Assembly (NCBI GenBank): GCA_946055445.1
Contig: CAMGGF010000013.1
Span: 1-16,004 of the forward strand
Length of the DNA: 16,004 nt
Source: an uncultured Ruminococcus sp.
Lineage (GTDB): Bacteria > Bacillota > Clostridia > Oscillospirales > Acutalibacteraceae
Reading direction: 5' to 3'
The notes under the pieces are model-generated. The model saw nothing but the letters and a program-made list of their open reading frames with translations, searched no databases and had not been told where the DNA came from. The first letter of the stretch is position 1, and each line of letters begins with the position of its first letter. A program made the translations under genes and the position numbers. Shown here one piece after another: positions 5,555 to 13,939 of this stretch.

Positions 5555-8500
5555 TTAAATATTTATCGAAACCGTCTTTCCGAGTGCAAAGGAATACAAA
5601 AGCGTTTCTTTGACGGGCAGGCAGAACAGTTCTTCGGCGGCGCGTTTATAAACGGATAATTGTTTTTTGTAGCGTTCGGCAAGTTCTTGCTCTGCTTTTA
5701 CGCGGTCGGTTTTGTAATCGACCACAACAATTTCGCCGTTTTCGACAAACGCGCAGTCGATAATCCCCTGCACCGTTATTTGTGCATCGGGGAAATCGTT
5801 TCCGAGTGTAGGAACAACCTCGTTTGCAGGGAACAGTACGGTGAATTTTTGCTCACGGTATATCTCTTTTGCATTTTGCATACGGGCAAGCAAATCGGAC
5901 TGTAAAAAGGCGTTCAAAGTTCCACGGTCAAGCACATCACATTCTTCTTCCCGTAAGAATCCAGCCGCTTGCACACGCAAAATTTCGGCTTCCAAATTTT
6001 CTTTGGCATTTTGGAAATCGCAAATCTCCACAAAACGGTGCGTTGCCGTGCCGCGTTCGGCGGGGGTTAAACCGCTTTTTGCGAGAAATGCAGGCGTAGC
6101 GGCGGCAAAATAGGTAAATCCGTGTTCCGAGTCATTGAGCGCAGATGCCGAAACTTTGCCGGGACACTCATTCAGCGGCATTGCGCTGTATTGAAAGCGC
6201 ACGCGGCGGTCAATTTCCGCAAGAAGTTCGCAGTCGGCAGAAACAGGTTCCCGCCCTTCGGATTGTTCGGCAGAAACCGTTTGCGTTTCCTCCTGCGGCA
6301 AAACGATTTGCAAGTCAAAACCGCCCACCGTACTTTCGCGTTTCAAAACATCGGCGATTTCCCTGAGCCTTTCTGCCTGTGGATGTTTGATACACGCCGT
6401 CAAAATCCAATCCATATAACAGTTTGCGCCGTTGATTACCGCAGTCGGCACGCCCTGTTCGCCTCGCACGGACAGCGCCGCAGATTTCAGTTTATTTTCA
6501 AGAGAACCTGTACCCGCATTGCCCACAAAAATCAGTTTTTCTTTCGCGCGCGTCAGCGCAACATACAGCACACGCAATTCTTCCGCCTGCAAAGCATTAC
6601 GCATTGCAATTTGCGTACCGACATACGGCACGCTTGTCAGCGTGCGGCGCAGTGCGCGGTCATAAGTTTTAAGTCCCAACAAAAGGTCTTGGTGCAGAAG
6701 CAATTTTTGATGCAGGTCTTTCCGGTTAAACTGCGTGCCGCATTTCGCCAAAATCACCACAGGAAATTCCAAGCCCTTGCTTTTGTGAATGGTCATAATG
6801 CGCACCACATCGGCATATTCCGAAACACCTGTTGCCGCCTCCACGCTTTCTTCGTTTTCACGAAGTTTTGTAAGGTAGCGCAAAAAGCCCGAAAGGCTGT
6901 TTTTGCCGATTTCGCCGTATTCCTCTGCATAGCGTAACAACAGCAGTAAATTCAGTTTTCGGTTATCCCCGCCCGGCATTGCGCCGACAATGGATTCAAA
7001 GCCCGTATAGGCATAAATACTCCGCAACAATGCGGCGGGCGTCTGCACGGTGCTTAAACGCTTGAGCGCTTCATAATCCGCTAAAAATGCGCGGCACTTC
7101 GGGTTTTGGCAAGCGTGCAAGCGGCGAAACAGCGCGGTTTCATTTGACTGCAAATTGATTTGCGCCAATTCATCGGGCGTAAATCCCCAAAGCGGAGACA
7201 GCAGGCAAGCACACAGCGGCACATCCAACAGCGGATTATTCAGAATTTCCAAAAGCGACACTGCAACACGAATTTCACGCATAGAGAAAAAGCCGCCCTT
7301 TTTTTGATAAAACGCAGGCACGCCGACCTCTTCCAACGCCTCGACATATCGATGTCCGTCTGTTAAGGCACGCATCAAAATGCAAATATCTCGCGGGCGC
7401 ACAGGGCGGCGCGCACCATTTTTGTCGGTCACAAGCATTTGGGAGTCCAGCATTTTGCGGACGGTTTCGGCGATATGCTGACATTCGACAAACTCGCCGT
7501 TTTCATCTTGCTTTGTGCCCGAAAGCAGATGCAATTCTACACTTGGGTCCTCTGCCGCATCAAAAGCCGCGGCGGGATTTAAGCGTTCCGACTCCCCATA
7601 CGCAATACCGCAGAACTCTTTTGTCATCAACTGTTCAAACAAATAGTTAATACCGTTTGCAACATTTTGACGAGAACGGAAGTTTTTGTCCAAGGTGATG
7701 CGCGCGGGATAGGTTTTGCCGTCAAAATCCGCATACTGCGCGCGGCGGCGCATAAAGATTTCGGGCATCGCCAAGCGGAAACCGTAAATGCTTTGCTTTA
7801 CATCGCCCACGGTAAACAAATTCGTCTGTTCGCGTGAGACGGCGGTAAAAAGCATATCCTGTGCTTCGTCGGTATCCTGATATTCATCCAACAAAATTTC
7901 TTCGTATTTTTGCGACAAAGTTTCGGCAAGCGGTGTGCGCAACACCGTACCGTCCGTTTCGCGTTTCACCAAAAGCGAAAGCGCCATATGGGACACATCA
8001 TGAAAAGCAAACGCGTTTTCCGCCCGTTTTTTTTCAAAAAGACGCTTGGAAAAATCCATCGCGGTTTCACACAGCAAGGCAACCATCGGCTGTAAACAGC
8101 GCATATCCTGCTGATATTCGGCTGCGGTAGCGGGCAGATATTTCGGTAAACTCTCGCACAGCGATTTTTTGACCTTGTCGCGTATGCTTTTCGCTGTAAT
8201 TTGCACGGTTGTGTCTTTATAACTCGCCGGTACTTTGCCCAATGTTTTGGGAGCATACCGTTCCAGCAACGCTTTGGTACCGTCCCAATCGTTTGCGGAC
8301 AGCACTTCCGAAAGTTGCCGAAGATAAGCCAAATCCGACTCGAATGCAGGCAAATATTTTTCGGCAAGTGGCGGTTCTTCTTCCAACAGTTGTATTGCAT
8401 TTTGTAAAATACGGATATTCTCCGTTACTTCCTCCGAAAGATACCGAAAAATTTCTTTGCCCCAGGCGGAATTTTCAGGCGGTGTTTCAGCGGTATATGC

Positions 8501-9094
8501 ACGCGGCACCGCAGAAAGCCACGCTTCGGGGAACGGATACGCCTGCGAAAAGTCATATAGACGCAAAACGGCTTTTTTCAAATCATCGTCGGACGAGCCG
8601 CGTAAAAACAGGTCTGCCAAATCTGCAAAGGTTTCCCCGCCCCGGTCATACAACGCGGCGATACATTCGGAAAGCGTTTCCGCCTCTAACGCACTGCACT
8701 CGCTGTTGTCTAAAATACGAAAATCCGGCGCGATGCCGAGCGTATGAAAATGTTCCTTCACAAGAGAACTGCAAAAACTGTCAATCGTGCTGATTTCGGC
8801 GGAGGGCAACAAAATTTGCTGGCGCACAAGATAGGCGTTATCCGGGTCTTTTGCCAAACAATCCTCTAACGCTTTCCCGATGCGTTCTCGCATTTCCGCC
8901 GCCGCCGCTTTGGTAAAGGTAACAATCAAAAGGCGGTCTAACGGCACAGGGTGCGTGCTGTCGCACACCATTTGAATGACGCGCTCAACCAAAACTGCCG
9001 TTTTGCCCGAGCCTGCCGCCGCGGAAACAAGCACAGAGCCGCCGCGCGCATGTATGGCGTTTTGCTGTTCAGGCGTCCAACTGCGTGTGCTCAT
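5555..9094 (-). CDS. addA: AddA, helicase-nuclease subunit of the AddAB double-strand-break repair complex
   Basis: The product (1179 residues, normal for AddA) is the UvrD-type motor and one of two nucleases of AddAB, which resects broken DNA ends until a Chi site and prepares the 3' end for RecA. Helicase motifs are complete: Walker A SAAAGSGKT (24-32), Q motif near TPEQQNAI (7-14), TFTKAAAAEMRERI (59-71), Walker B LLDEYQDT (401-408), motif III GDVKQSIYGFR (430-440), and the later TIHKSKGLEFPVV and VALTRAKEKL. The C-terminal RecB-family nuclease keeps GIIDCAF (D1113), VVDYKTD (D1126, K1128) and QLSVY (Q1145, Y1149). It overlaps addB by four bases (ATGA), which indicates translational coupling. 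GGGGAG precedes the ATG. No clear terminator follows the stop. Confidence 0.97.
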   Translation of the reverse strand: MSTRSWTPEQQNAIHARGGSVLVSAAAGSGKTAVLVERVIQMVCDSTHPVPLDRLLIVTFTKAAAAEMRERIGKALEDCLAKDPDNAYLVRQQILLPSAEISTIDSFCSSLVKEHFHTLGIAPDFRILDNSECSALEAETLSECIAALYDRGGETFADLADLFLRGSSDDDLKKAVLRLYDFSQAYPFPEAWLSAVPRAYTAETPPENSAWGKEIFRYLSEEVTENIRILQNAIQLLEEEPPLAEKYLPAFESDLAYLRQLSEVLSANDWDGTKALLERYAPKTLGKVPASYKDTTVQITAKSIRDKVKKSLCESLPKYLPATAAEYQQDMRCLQPMVALLCETAMDFSKRLFEKKRAENAFAFHDVSHMALSLLVKRETDGTVLRTPLAETLSQKYEEILLDEYQDTDEAQDMLFTAVSREQTNLFTVGDVKQSIYGFRLAMPEIFMRRRAQYADFDGKTYPARITLDKNFRSRQNVANGINYLFEQLMTKEFCGIAYGESERLNPAAAFDAAEDPSVELHLLSGTKQDENGEFVECQHIAETVRKMLDSQMLVTDKNGARRPVRPRDICILMRALTDGHRYVEALEEVGVPAFYQKKGGFFSMREIRVAVSLLEILNNPLLDVPLCACLLSPLWGFTPDELAQINLQSNETALFRRLHACQNPKCRAFLADYEALKRLSTVQTPAALLRSIYAYTGFESIVGAMPGGDNRKLNLLLLLRYAEEYGEIGKNSLSGFLRYLTKLRENEESVEAATGVSEYADVVRIMTIHKSKGLEFPVVILAKCGTQFNRKDLHQKLLLHQDLLLGLKTYDRALRRTLTSVPYVGTQIAMRNALQAEELRVLYVALTRAKEKLIFVGNAGTGSLENKLKSAALSVRGEQGVPTAVINGANCYMDWILTACIKHPQAERLREIADVLKRESTVGGFDLQIVLPQEETQTVSAEQSEGREPVSADCELLAEIDRRVRFQYSAMPLNECPGKVSASALNDSEHGFTYFAAATPAFLAKSGLTPAERGTATHRFVEICDFQNAKENLEAEILRVQAAGFLREEECDVLDRGTLNAFLQSDLLARMQNAKEIYREQKFTVLFPANEVVPTLGNDFPDAQITVQGIIDCAFVENGEIVVVDYKTDRVKAEQELAERYKKQLSVYKRAAEELFCLPVKETLLYSFALGKTVSINI

Positions 9095-12000
9095 TCGTCT
9101 GTCTCCCCTTCCTTTACTTCGGTTAATTGCTTTTTGGCAATGTCAAATCTGCCGTAATCGGCAATTTGCCGCTGACGGTCGCCCTCTTCATAACCGCAAA
9201 TCGCCGCAAAATCACAGTAAGTGCACGCCAAATTCTTGTTTTTTGTATATGCAGGCAGTACGGGAATGTGCCCCTCGTGCAAAAGCGTGCCCATTTGCCG
9301 AAGATTTTCGTCGACTTTTTCTTTTAACGCGGCAAATTCAGCGGTCGACAGCAAATTGCCGGAGAAGTTACCGCTTTTATTGACGGTAATGGGAATAAAA
9401 TTGCCCGAAACGGTTTTATCCATACCCAGCACGGCATCCGCGGTACCGAGCACAACACCGTTCATACGGCTGTTGCGCAGGCGCGACGCCAAAATTGCCT
9501 GCATATCGGCGTTGCGCGCCAAGCCGTCTTCAATGGTTTTGGCAGGCAGATACAGCACACCCGCCGGCACAGGCGACAAAAAGCGGTCTTTCCCGTTTTC
9601 GCACACGGCAAACAGGTAAATGAGCATTTGCATATTTAAGCCCGAAAATACTTCGCCCAAATTGAACTGTTTTCCGCCGGATTTATAATCGACAACGCGC
9701 AGATATGTTTTCCCGTCCTTGACCATGGTATCCACACGGTCAACCGAGCCGATAATACGCAAAGTGCCGCCGTCGGGCAACTGCAAACCGTAAGGCTCGA
9801 TTTCACCGTCGGGCGCAATGGAAAGTTCAAACGCAGTCGGGATAAAATCGCTCACCTGAAACTCACAAAGCAAGCGTTGCAGTACATCAAACACGGATTT
9901 TTCCAAATTTCCGAGCAAAAACGAAAAACGGCTGTCATTTAGGGCTGTGCCCATATTTTCCTCGGCGTACTGTTTGACGGTTTCGGTGATTTTCACACGA
10001 AGTTGTGCATCGGAGAAAGACAACAATGTATCGCGGTCATATGCGCGCAAAAGCACCTCTAAACAGTAGTGAATGACCGTACCGCTTTGCGCCACATCCA
10101 ATTCCGCTTTTTTCAAGGGGTTAAGATGCAAACCGTATTTGCAAAAATAGGAAAACGGACATTTATAGTACACTTCCGCTTTCGAAGCGGAAACCGTCAT
10201 ATGCTCACGAAACAGATTTTTCGCATTTTGCGGCGTTTCAAAGGAAACTTCTTTGTTTTGTGTAATCTGTTCCACGGCAGCAAGGCGCGCGCGGTAAGCA
10301 GGGATCGTTTCAAAATAGGTTTTCAGCGTTTCGGACAAAACCGTTGAAGACGCATACAGAGAAGCACAGGTTTCAAACGCCGATGCCGCACCCTCCAAGC
10401 GTTCCATAGGCGGTACGGTGCTCGAATCGGTTTCGGGCAGGTCGGGAAACAGCGCGTGCAATTCTCGGACGGCGGCGGACGCAAACAGCGAGCCGCCTTT
10501 ATAATCGGAAACCGACCAAGAAACAAACAGGCGCTCTGTGGGCAATGTAAACGCTGTATATACAAAATAGCGTTCATCTACCGTTTTCACTTCTGCGGTT
10601 TCCGTCAATTCCACGCCGAGCGTCAAAAGTGTTTTGCGCTCTGCATCGTTTAAGACGCCGTCTGTCGGCGGATTTTCGGGGAATACGCCGTCATTTACAC
10701 CGACAGCGAATACCACGCGCGGCGGCGATTGGCGCACACGGTCTGCCGCGGCAATACGAACCGTATCTAACCCCTGCGGCAGTTGTCCCAAATCTGTGCT
10801 GTCCAGCAAAATGCAGAACAAATCGTAAAAATCCGATGCCGAGATTTGCCGTTCCCCCACCGAGAGATACAGCGCATTGAGGATTTCCATAAGCATTTGC
10901 CAAACCGTATCCTGCTCGGCGGCGGTTTCACGATAGCCTGCCGCTGAAAGAGATTGCGCCAAATCCTGCAATGCGGTATCTACGCCGCTTTTGCGCAAAT
11001 GATGATACAGCATTTCTGCTTTTTGTGCGCCGCTTGCCGCGCGGAAATCCGTGCAAAACCGTAAAATCGGCGCAACGGCTTTCTCACGAAATTCGTTTAG
11101 TTCGGCAAGTTTTTGTTCGTCACGCTCTTGCATGGCTCTGCCCAAGCCCGAGGGATTTTCGGTGAATTCCGTTTTCCACGCGCCGCGTTCAATACCCCAA
11201 ACGGTCGCGTAGTTTTCCAATTCGGAAACATCGTCACCCGAAATCCCGCCCAAGCCGGTTTTCAGCGCGCGCAGAAGCGCTTCGGTTGTCATTCCCTCGG
11301 CGGCCATTTCCAACAGGCTTGAAACATACTGCATCAGCGGCTGAACGGCAACCGGCTGGCGTTTATCTTCAAAATACGGAATGCCGTATTTGTGAAACGC
11401 GGCGCACAGTTCATGATCATAGGTATCTTTTCGGCGTTGCAGTACGAGAATATCCCGCGCACGGCAAGTCCCCTCGCGCAACAATTTGCGAATGGTCCGC
11501 GCAACAAAATCCGCCTCTTCACTGCGGTTTGCGGCAGAGTACAGCGAAATGCAATTCTGTTCGCCGTCAAAACGGGGCTTGCGGCAGTTATATAAATTCT
11601 GTTCCAAAAACCGAATCGGGCGTGGGCGGCTGTCAGGCGCGGCTTTCAGCACAACGGGTTTTGCAATCGGTACATTTTGCTCGGCGGCCGCGCGTTTCAG
11701 TTTTTCGGCTTCGGCATTGATATTGTCAAACACGCAGGCATTTTGCCGCGCGCTCTCTTTCCCTTCGGTGCAAAGCGTAATATACACTTCGCGGCAACGC
11801 GGCAGCATAGCGGTAATCACGGCGCGTTCTTGCTTGGTAAAGCCCGCAAAAGTATCAAACACCACGGTTTTCCCTTGCAAACAGTCGGTTTCAAGTATGG
11901 CGGTTTCCAAATCCGTCAGCAAATCGGTATCGTCCGAAAAGCGCTCGTGCACCAACGCTTTATATAACGCGGTGATTTGCGCAAGTTCTGTCAGTTTTTG

Positions 12001-12450
12001 CTTTAAGGCGCATGCTTGCAACGCGTTTCCCGCTGTTTCGAGCGCATCTGTGCTGACAGCGCACTGTTTTAATTCCGTGGAAAAGGTTACAAGACTTTGC
12101 AAAAGCGCTGTTCTGGATTTGTATTTTTTATAAATCTCGGTTTTATCCTCTAAAGAGTCTAACGCAAGGCGCATCATAACCGCACGCATACCGTCGGTAA
12201 TTTTCGGCTTATTCTCCCGCCCTGTTTTTTCCAAAACAATCTCTGCCAAGCGCGAAAAGGTCAAAATTTCCAAATTCTGCAACTGCCGCGCGCCGACTTT
12301 TTTCAGCATTTCGCGCTCGGTTTCAAAAGAAAACTGCTCGGGCACAATTAAAAGCAATCCCTGCTCGCCCGCAAGCAGTTTTTCGGAAAGCATTTTTCGC
12401 ACATATTCGGTTTTTCCGCTGCCGGCTCTGCCGAAAATAAAATGTAGCAT
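9091..12450 (-). CDS. addB: AddB, nuclease and Chi-recognition subunit of AddAB, with 4Fe-4S cysteines
   Basis: The product (1119 residues, near the 1166 of Bacillus AddB) partners AddA. In the family, AddB cuts the 5' strand, senses Chi with an inactive helicase fold, and holds a 4Fe-4S cluster. Visible: Walker A FGRAGSGKT (6-14); a degenerate helicase core with no strong motif VI; the C-terminal nuclease with D904 (GSVDRVD), D921 and K923 (VVDYKSG), and Q941 (NMQMLIY). The four likely cluster cysteines are split as in characterised AddB: C764 (YYKCPFSYFC) then C1076, C1079 and C1085 (CTYCDFAAIC). ATG 12450 has AGGAAC upstream. The glycosidase stop lies 18 bases before it and addA overlaps its end, so all three are probably one transcript. 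Confidence 0.96.
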   Translation of the reverse strand: MLHFIFGRAGSGKTEYVRKMLSEKLLAGEQGLLLIVPEQFSFETEREMLKKVGARQLQNLEILTFSRLAEIVLEKTGRENKPKITDGMRAVMMRLALDSLEDKTEIYKKYKSRTALLQSLVTFSTELKQCAVSTDALETAGNALQACALKQKLTELAQITALYKALVHERFSDDTDLLTDLETAILETDCLQGKTVVFDTFAGFTKQERAVITAMLPRCREVYITLCTEGKESARQNACVFDNINAEAEKLKRAAAEQNVPIAKPVVLKAAPDSRPRPIRFLEQNLYNCRKPRFDGEQNCISLYSAANRSEEADFVARTIRKLLREGTCRARDILVLQRRKDTYDHELCAAFHKYGIPYFEDKRQPVAVQPLMQYVSSLLEMAAEGMTTEALLRALKTGLGGISGDDVSELENYATVWGIERGAWKTEFTENPSGLGRAMQERDEQKLAELNEFREKAVAPILRFCTDFRAASGAQKAEMLYHHLRKSGVDTALQDLAQSLSAAGYRETAAEQDTVWQMLMEILNALYLSVGERQISASDFYDLFCILLDSTDLGQLPQGLDTVRIAAADRVRQSPPRVVFAVGVNDGVFPENPPTDGVLNDAERKTLLTLGVELTETAEVKTVDERYFVYTAFTLPTERLFVSWSVSDYKGGSLFASAAVRELHALFPDLPETDSSTVPPMERLEGAASAFETCASLYASSTVLSETLKTYFETIPAYRARLAAVEQITQNKEVSFETPQNAKNLFREHMTVSASKAEVYYKCPFSYFCKYGLHLNPLKKAELDVAQSGTVIHYCLEVLLRAYDRDTLLSFSDAQLRVKITETVKQYAEENMGTALNDSRFSFLLGNLEKSVFDVLQRLLCEFQVSDFIPTAFELSIAPDGEIEPYGLQLPDGGTLRIIGSVDRVDTMVKDGKTYLRVVDYKSGGKQFNLGEVFSGLNMQMLIYLFAVCENGKDRFLSPVPAGVLYLPAKTIEDGLARNADMQAILASRLRNSRMNGVVLGTADAVLGMDKTVSGNFIPITVNKSGNFSGNLLSTAEFAALKEKVDENLRQMGTLLHEGHIPVLPAYTKNKNLACTYCDFAAICGYEEGDRQRQIADYGRFDIAKKQLTEVKEGETDE

Positions 12451-12468
12451 GATCTGTTCCTGCCTTTG

Positions 12469-13764
12469 TTATTTGAAAAGGTAAAGTGCCGCGCCGTGCG
12501 GCGGTAAAAGAATTTGCAACGCGCTCGGGTTTTCGAAATCGGTATGTGTCCACAAATCGCGCGCGGTTTTATATGCGGTGCAGTCAGCGGGCAAATGCTC
12601 GAAAAGCGTTGTTGATTTTTCTCGGTCGCTGACATTAAACAGCGCCAAAACAGGTGCATTTTCAGCGGTGAAAGACGCCCACAACCGCAAATTTGTGTCC
12701 GCACATTTCAAAGGGTGCGCACCGTGCCCGTGTTGATTGAGGGCAAGCACCTCTTCGTTTGTCAGCAAAGAAAGCGTAAAAGCATCGGTTTCGCGCAATT
12801 CTCCGCCCAAAAACAGCGGCGAACGAAACACGCACCAAAGGGTGAGCATCGTGCGTTGCTCGTCTTTTGTAAAGTTTGTCATACGGTTTTGCGCACCGCA
12901 ATACGGGGCATTTTTGCAAAGTCTGCCCAACGGCAACATATCACAATCGGGAAATGCACCGTCTTTTACATACGGATACCATTGTTCACAGCGCGCAAAC
13001 ATCGCATACAGTTTGTCCCAACGGTCCCAAAAATCTCCCGTCATTCGCCACATATCGGCGTTTTGCGACAGATGGTCGGCAAACGCCAACGGCGCGGGAC
13101 CGGGCGAAAGCGAAAGCACCATTTCTCTGCCGCAACGGTCAATCGCACGGCGAATCAGTTCAATTTCCCCGCGCGCCGAATACGGCTCGTGCGGCTTAAA
13201 CTCGGTATTGGCAATATCGTCAACTTTTACGAAATCCACGCCCCACTCGGCGTACAGCGCAAACAGCGAATCGTAATACGCCTGCGCGCCGTCTTTTTCC
13301 GCATCTACACCGTACATATCCGTGTTCCAAGCGCAAACGGAAAACGGGTGCGCGATTTCACGGGCGGTTTTCTCCGTACCGAGCAGTTTGCAGTTACGGT
13401 GCACTGCCTGCCGCGGAATCCCGCGTAAAATATGTATACCGAATTTCAAACCCATTGCGTGAATTCGGTCGGCAATCGGACGAAAGCCTTTGCCGCCCGC
13501 CGCAGAGGGAAAACGGTTTTCAGCGGGAATCAAACGCGCGTATGCATCCATACAAAGGTCTGCAAACGCGTTATAATCATTGCCGACGGCACGCGGCTCA
13601 TACCACTGAATATCACAAACCACATATTCAAATCCATACGGTTTCAAATACTTCGCCATATAGGCGGCATTGCCGAGAAGTTGCTCTTCATTGACCGCCG
13701 CGCCGTAACAGTCCCAACTGTTCCAGCCCATCGGCGGCGACAATAACCGTTTTCTGTTTTGCAT
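12469..13764 (-). CDS. GH27 family glycosidase (alpha-galactosidase-like), no signal peptide
   Basis: The product (431 residues) belongs to glycoside hydrolase family 27, retaining enzymes that remove terminal alpha-galactose, alpha-GalNAc or beta-L-arabinopyranose; which one cannot be read here. The TIM barrel begins PPMGWNSWDCYG (10-21), with the nucleophile D182 in VDFVKVDD and the acid/base D244 in WRMTGDFWD (the R-x3-D spacing of GH27, R240). The GLKFGIHILRGIPRQAV segment (105-121) resembles a bacterial subgroup without the usual cysteine-bonded loop. From about 345 a small beta domain follows (LRLWASFTAENAPVLALFNVSD). No signal peptide, so it should act in the cytoplasm on imported oligosaccharides, yet no transporter or regulator gene is adjacent. 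AAGGTGAT precedes the ATG. It heads the addBA transcript. Confidence 0.92.
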   Translation of the reverse strand: MQNRKRLLSPPMGWNSWDCYGAAVNEEQLLGNAAYMAKYLKPYGFEYVVCDIQWYEPRAVGNDYNAFADLCMDAYARLIPAENRFPSAAGGKGFRPIADRIHAMGLKFGIHILRGIPRQAVHRNCKLLGTEKTAREIAHPFSVCAWNTDMYGVDAEKDGAQAYYDSLFALYAEWGVDFVKVDDIANTEFKPHEPYSARGEIELIRRAIDRCGREMVLSLSPGPAPLAFADHLSQNADMWRMTGDFWDRWDKLYAMFARCEQWYPYVKDGAFPDCDMLPLGRLCKNAPYCGAQNRMTNFTKDEQRTMLTLWCVFRSPLFLGGELRETDAFTLSLLTNEEVLALNQHGHGAHPLKCADTNLRLWASFTAENAPVLALFNVSDREKSTTLFEHLPADCTAYKTARDLWTHTDFENPSALQILLPPHGAALYLFK

Positions 13765-13792
13765 AGTATCACCTTACATTCAATTTACCATC

Positions 13793-13821
13793 ATTTTACC
13801 ACATCTTTTCGCACATTACAA
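13793..13821 (-). promoter_or_regulatory. Candidate SigA promoter for GH27-addB-addA
   Basis: Minus-strand TTGTAA (13821-13816), a 17-base spacer ending in GATGTGG, and TAAAAT (13798-13793). The TG before the -10 makes it an extended -10 promoter. Transcription would start near 13786, about 22 bases before the GH27 ATG. No other strong promoter is evident before addB, so this may drive the repair genes too. Confidence 0.62.
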
Positions 13822-13835
13822 CCGAATACAGAACG

Positions 13836-13864
13836 GCATAAGTCCGCATATACGGACATACATT
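13836..13864 (+). promoter_or_regulatory. Possible SigmaE-type sporulation promoter for the amidase
   Basis: CATACATT (13857-13864) matches the SigmaE -10 pattern, and GCATAAG (13836-13842) carries the ATA core of the -35 at a 14-base spacing. In Bacillus cwlD is SigmaE-dependent. The match could be chance in AT-rich sequence. The leader would be about 68 bases. Whether this organism sporulates is unknown. Confidence 0.3.
13842..13857. promoter_or_regulatory. Operator-like palindrome in the divergent intergenic region
   Basis: GTCCGCATATACGGAC has exact 5-bp arms (GTCCG/CGGAC) around a six-base AT-rich centre with one mismatched pair. It lies 21 bases upstream of the GH27 -35 and before the amidase, the usual place for a transcription-factor site. 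No regulator gene is visible beside it, so the binding protein is unknown. Confidence 0.4.
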
Positions 13865-13893
13865 ACAGTATTATTACAATTCTTTCAAAACGG

Positions 13894-13922
13894 TATACAG
13901 AACAAATGCGCTATGGTACGAT
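13894..13922 (+). promoter_or_regulatory. Possible vegetative promoter for the amidase
   Basis: TATACA (13894-13899), 17 bases, and TACGAT (13917-13922) with TGG directly before the -10. The predicted start near 13929 would fall at the first base of the ribosome binding site (AGGGTG, 13929-13934), leaving almost no leader, which weakens this reading. Confidence 0.35.
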
Positions 13923-13939
13923 ATAGACAGGGTGATAAA

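Noticed and set aside
6122..6937. Plus-strand open frame of 271 codons inside addA
   Set aside because: It is antisense to a fully conserved AddA coding sequence, has no ribosome binding site, and its Arg/His/Phe-rich composition is what the complement of GC-skewed codons gives.
12715..13428. Plus-strand open frame of 237 codons opposite the GH27 gene
   Set aside because: The GH27 frame contains intact catalytic motifs across this stretch, and the antisense product has no recognisable domain and no start signal.
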